Below the pieces are notes generated by a model. The model saw only the letters and a list, made by a program, of their open reading frames with translations. It was not told where the DNA came from and searched no databases. Shown here one piece after another: positions 60,221-64,000 of a stretch of 64,000 nt of DNA. The stretch covers positions 496,001-560,000 of the forward strand of contig MCGO01000002.1 in NCBI GenBank assembly GCA_002104985.1. Direction: 5' to 3'. The stretch's first letter is position 1. Every line of letters begins with the position of its first letter. Origin of the DNA: Rhizoclosmatium globosum. Its lineage: Eukaryota > Chytridiomycota > Chytridiomycetes > Chytridiales > Chytriomycetaceae. The position numbers were made by a program, and so were the translations under genes.

Positions 60221-63067
60221 ATGAGCAGCAGCGACAGTGAATCGGACTTTGTTGGCAGCTGTTCTCAGTCGCCGCCAAAGAAAGTGAAACTGAATTCAAA
60301 GGCTGCAAAGTTGGCTGCTGTCCCACAGTACGGTTGCACACACGCCCATCTCCCTCTTCCTAACACCTCAAAACAGGAAGGGTTCAATCGCTATGCCTGT
60401 GGCAACGAAACAAGGTGCTAGAATCACTCTTGCTGGTGGCAATTCAACTCCCTCGATGCCCTCTCACTGCCGAGGCGGATGCTTCCCCTCTCCGCCTCAA
60501 ACAGACCAAACGTTTTCAAACCACTCACAGTCAAAGGATCGGGCGAAAAGTTTGTTGGCTCGGGTTTCAAACAGGGATCGGTTCTTGGTGTGAGGGGTGC
60601 TGCGAAACGCGAGATGGGTCCTGTGCATGATCCTGAGGCAGAAGGGGCCATCATTCTTTATACTCCCCGCATTTATTCTCAGGTAACAAAAGTCTTGAAA
60701 CCGTATTGTGCTGATATGCGTGCCCCAGGTGGAGCTCTTTGAAATGACAAAGTCAACAGCCCTTGGAAAACCACAGCCTGTCCAACAAGTTCATGTTGTG
60801 ATTGACCCAGTCCTCGGAAAAGTGTTGAGAAAGCATCAAGTGGAAGGGGTGCGCTTTCTGTATGACTGTCTCACTGGAATCAAGAAGGAAGATGCGTTTG
60901 GCTGCATTATGGCTGATGAAATGGGACTCGGGAAAACATTGCAATGTATCACTATTCTATGGACTCTTCTTCGACAATCACCCGAGCCAGGGAAACCCAC
61001 CATTGAAAAGGTGAAATGAGCGTGAATGCCAGAACAAACACAATCTAACAAATCTGTAGGCCATCATTGTGTGCCCATCTAGTCTCGTTAAAAACTGGAG
61101 CAACGAACTCAAAAAATGGCTTGGCGCCCATAGAATCAATTCCCTCGCGTGTGACAACAAAGGAGGACGCGAACAGTCTTCAAAAGAGCTTGAACAGTTT
61201 GTAGCAAACAAAGGAAGAGCAATTACACAACCTGGTGCGTCTTAAAGTTCATTCAACAGTACCCCTCATTAACATTTTACACCGTAGTGCTTATTATATC
61301 ATACGAGTCGTTACGTTCTTATTCAGACATGCTCTCAAAAACAGAAATTGGTTTATTGATGTGTGATGAAGGACACCGATTGAAGAACGCGGATTCCCAA
61401 ACTTATGTAGCTTTGAATGGATTGAATGCAAAGCGACGAATCATTCTAACTGGAACTCCCGTCCAAGTGAGTGCTCTTTCAGCTAAAAAACGCTATCAAA
61501 CATTGACCTCGCATTTCTTCAAGAACGATCTCGTGGAGTACTACAGTTTATTGTCATTCGCAATTCCAGGTGTCTTGGGCACAGAATCAGAATTTCGCAA
61601 AAACTTTGAGAATCCCATTCAGCGCGGTCGAGATTCTTTGGCAACTCAAGTGGACAGAGACAAGGGAGCTGAAAAGTTGAAGGAGCTTTTGGCGATTGCA
61701 AACAAGTTTATCATCAGGCGAACAGCTGATTTGCTCACTAAATTCGTGAGTTTGTGGTTTACCCATCATTTTCCTTTGCTAAATGAATGGCAAAATAGTT
61801 CCCACAAAGTACGAGCACGTTGTCTTTTGTAAATTCACCCCACTTCAACTGGAACTCTATAAATCTTTCTGTTCGTCTCCCGAAACGAAAAAGTTGCTCA
61901 ACGGAGTCGGATCACAGCCCTTGAAAGCCATCACCTTACTAAAAAAGCTGTGCAACCATCCTGCACTTGGATACGAGTTTTTTGGGAAAGGAGCTTATCC
62001 AGAGGGATTCAGTCTGATATTTGTCAACCTCAATTTGCCGGAAAGATGATGTTATTACACAATATGCTTGGAAAGATTAAGTATGTTTGTGATATCTCAT
62101 CTCGTTTCGTGTTAACTCGATATTTACTTGTAGAGCTGCTGGAGACAAAATCGTGCTTATCAGTAATTACACACAGACCCTGGATTTGTTTGAAAAGATG
62201 TGTCGTGCAAATATGTGGGGTGTATTGCGACTTGATGGATCAATGTCGATTCCAAAGAGACAGAAGCTTGTTGATCAGTTTAATGATCCTCTCGGACCGG
62301 AGTTTGTGTTTTTGCTGAGTAGTAAGGCTGGAGGATGTGGAATCAATTTGGTTTGTATCTGATTGTTTCGTTTTTGGTGCTAACTGAAGTTATAGGTTGG
62401 AGCGAATCGACTTGTATTGTTTGATCCTGATTGGAATCCAGCAAATGATGCTCAGGTATTCTTTTACGAGAATTTTAATACATCCATCTAACAACGATTC
62501 TTTACAAAGGCACTTGCTCGCGTATGGAGAGGTTTGGCTGTGAGAAATTTATTCAACTCTCGCTTATCCTTTTCTCTTTAGATGGTCAAAAGAAGACATG
62601 TTTTATCTATAGGTTTATCGCCACTGGTATGACGTTGTGCAGTTTCTTTTGAACTTCTCTAAATTCTGAATCGTAGGCTCTATTGAAGAAAAGATATTCC
62701 AAAGACAGGCCCACAAGCAAGCACTGTCTAACTCAGTAATTGACGAAGAAACAGAGGGCGAACGCCACTTTTCTATTGATGAGCTCGAAAACTATTTATC
62801 TTGAACGAAAAAACAACATGCGACACCCACGACACTTTCAAATGCAAGCGTTGTATTCGTGGACGACAAGTGCAAAAACCGAAGCAGATGGGTGCAGGAG
62901 CTACAGCTTGTGATACTAGTACTTGGAACCATTTCAGCGTTGATGATATGCATAAAGTGAATGATGGGATATTAAAGGAAGCGGCTACGAAAACTGGGGT
63001 TGTGACATTTGTGTTTGAGAATGAGTGCTCTAATGTCGAAGTTAGTGCTGTTAGCAATGTTTCTTAA
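60221..63067 (+). CDS. RAD54: DNA repair translocase RAD54
   Basis: A SWI2/SNF2 motor that works with RAD51 in homologous recombination. After an acidic/basic N-terminus ([20 protein letters not shown]), motifs are [32 protein letters not shown] (I), [16 protein letters not shown] (Ia), [13 protein letters not shown] (II), [20 protein letters not shown] (III), [14 protein letters not shown] (IV), [20 protein letters not shown] (V) and [20 protein letters not shown] with [10 protein letters not shown] (VI). The C-terminal CKRC segment of RAD54 is present. Introns: 60328-60376, 60683-60728, 61011-61059, 61235-61287, 61468-61523, 61746-61798, 62081-62133, 62351-62395, 62456-62509, 62532-62581 and 62627-62676. 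Frame breaks lie near 60440, 61799, 62020 and 62787. Confidence 0.95.
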
Positions 63068-63108
63068 TTAAAATCGGATTCTATATCAAATTGTAAATCT
63101 TCAAAGCG

Positions 63109-64000
63109 ATGAGACCCATTACAGGAAAATGCAAGGTCGAACTGACCACAGAGACAGACTTTTTGCATCGCGACCGGCAACGCACTTCACGCTACTTTCA
63201 TCTTCCGAAACTGTTTTCGCGGTCACTGATGGAGAAGCTCGAAATCCGGAAAGATACTGACGCGTACGACCAAACCAACGATTCCTTCATCAACTCAATA
63301 TTAACAAAGATACAAGAAGTACGACGTACCCTTGTCAGCACCATTAAAGCAAACCCAATTTAGATCAAAACCCAGTCCAACCCCTCCCAAAACACTGCTA
63401 GGCTTGAAGCGTACGACAAGCTCTTCAACCTCATCATAGCGCGTTTCACAACCCATCAATCGCTTTTAGCTGAAATCAAACGCGAATACGATCTCGTCCT
63501 CAAGTCACTCATAAACCACCACAATGAAGTTGAATACTTGAGATCTAAAATTAAGAAACTGATATGTGAAGTTGGGACACCCGAAATGTTGACCCGAGAG
63601 CTTGCAAGGGTGACTATGTATCAGTACGAGCTGGATAGCGTCAAGGTCGTGAATGAGAAGTGAGTTGGACAATACTCAACTATCAGTTTATATCCTTATA
63701 TGAGGCAACACAAGGTTGAAAAAACGACATGCCAAGAGCGATCTTGTATTCATGAAGCATTTGGGAGATCTTTTTGAAAAGGAGTTGGGAGCAATTCACG
63801 GTTTGTTTTGGTTAATATCATCTACAACTTGACCGGCACGACTTAGATGAAAATCAAAAAATGAATTTCAAATTTAAGGGACATAAGGTTTTTATAAACG
63901 ATTGGTTTTCAGCTCGAGAGGGGGAAAGTGACATATTTCGAGGTATTTTTGTTCTATTAAATGCGCTTTTCACTGAATGAAACTAGATTTACAACAGCGC
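63109..64000 (+). CDS. Coiled-coil protein, TSNAXIP1-N-like, partial at window end
   Basis: The product runs off the right edge. The first part is basic (DRQRTSRYFHLPKLF). Then ARLEAYDKLFNLIIARFTTH, QSLLAEIKREYDLVLKSLIN and a long coiled coil (HHNEVEYLRSKIKKLICEVG, TPEMLTRELARVTMYQYELD) follow. The pattern 'YDKLF-x4-F-x-x-H-x-x-L-x-x-I-K-x-E-Y' resembles the N-terminal domain of translin-associated factor X-interacting protein 1 and its ciliary relatives. Introns: about 63305-63402 (donor uncertain), 63660-63714 and 63801-63846; the last exons reach the edge. The family call is tentative, and the C-terminus is unknown. Confidence 0.5.

Overview
The window is nuclear DNA of a compact, intron-rich eukaryote, most likely a zoosporic (flagellated) early-diverging fungus such as a chytrid. 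Fungal signs are END3, a QCR9-type bc1 subunit, an alpha-arrestin and an AAA ATPase of the class that is abundant in fungi. A flagellum is implied by DPCD, a Chibby-like protein and CASC1/DNAI7 side by side at 49.2-54.7 kb, with a TSNAXIP1-like coiled-coil gene at the right edge. Complex I (NDUFV1) and a bc1 subunit point to ordinary mitochondrial respiration. I read 36 genes in 64 kb. Introns are mostly 41-70 nt and GT-AG, intergenic gaps are mostly below 300 bp, and several gene pairs start head to head less than 80 bp apart. I saw no tRNA, rRNA, transposon or CRISPR array.

Layout, left to right: a nucleolar L1-domain protein (-) and ETF-alpha (+); a Qb-type SNARE (+); a UCS myosin chaperone (+); an END3-like endocytic protein (+); a PEX4-like ubiquitin-conjugating enzyme (-) and a GPAT-type acyltransferase (+); AP-1 mu (-); PRP31 (-); SEC16 (+, 8 kb); acetoacetyl-CoA synthetase (-); an unrecognised helical-repeat protein (+); mitochondrial ribosomal S18, QCR9 and importin beta (-); GDT1/TMEM165 (-) and a METTL2/6/8-type tRNA methyltransferase (+); NDUFV1 (+); a cold-shock-domain protein, UTP18 and a fungal-type AAA ATPase (-); an alpha/beta hydrolase (+); the mitochondrial SAM carrier (-) and eIF3i (+); a TM9/EMP70 protein (+); DPCD (-); class II DAHP synthase (+); Chibby-like (+); CASC1/DNAI7 (-); the 2-oxodicarboxylate carrier (+); an alpha-arrestin (+); a small polyQ membrane protein (-); RAD54 (+); and a partial TSNAXIP1-like gene (+).

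Most genes are housekeeping. Themes that recur are secretory and endosomal traffic (SEC16, AP-1, TM9, SNARE, GDT1, END3, arrestin), mitochondria (ETF, NDUFV1, QCR9, S18, two carriers), ribosome and RNA work (L1-domain protein, UTP18, PRP31, eIF3i, tRNA m3C methylation) and the flagellum.

A caveat on quality: many genes are interrupted by apparent single-base deletions, often in homopolymers (roughly 60-70 by my reading). Conserved protein sequence resumes in the next frame each time. This looks like uncorrected sequencing error rather than gene decay, so I give each locus as one gene and name its frame breaks. Coordinates run from start codon to stop codon and include introns.
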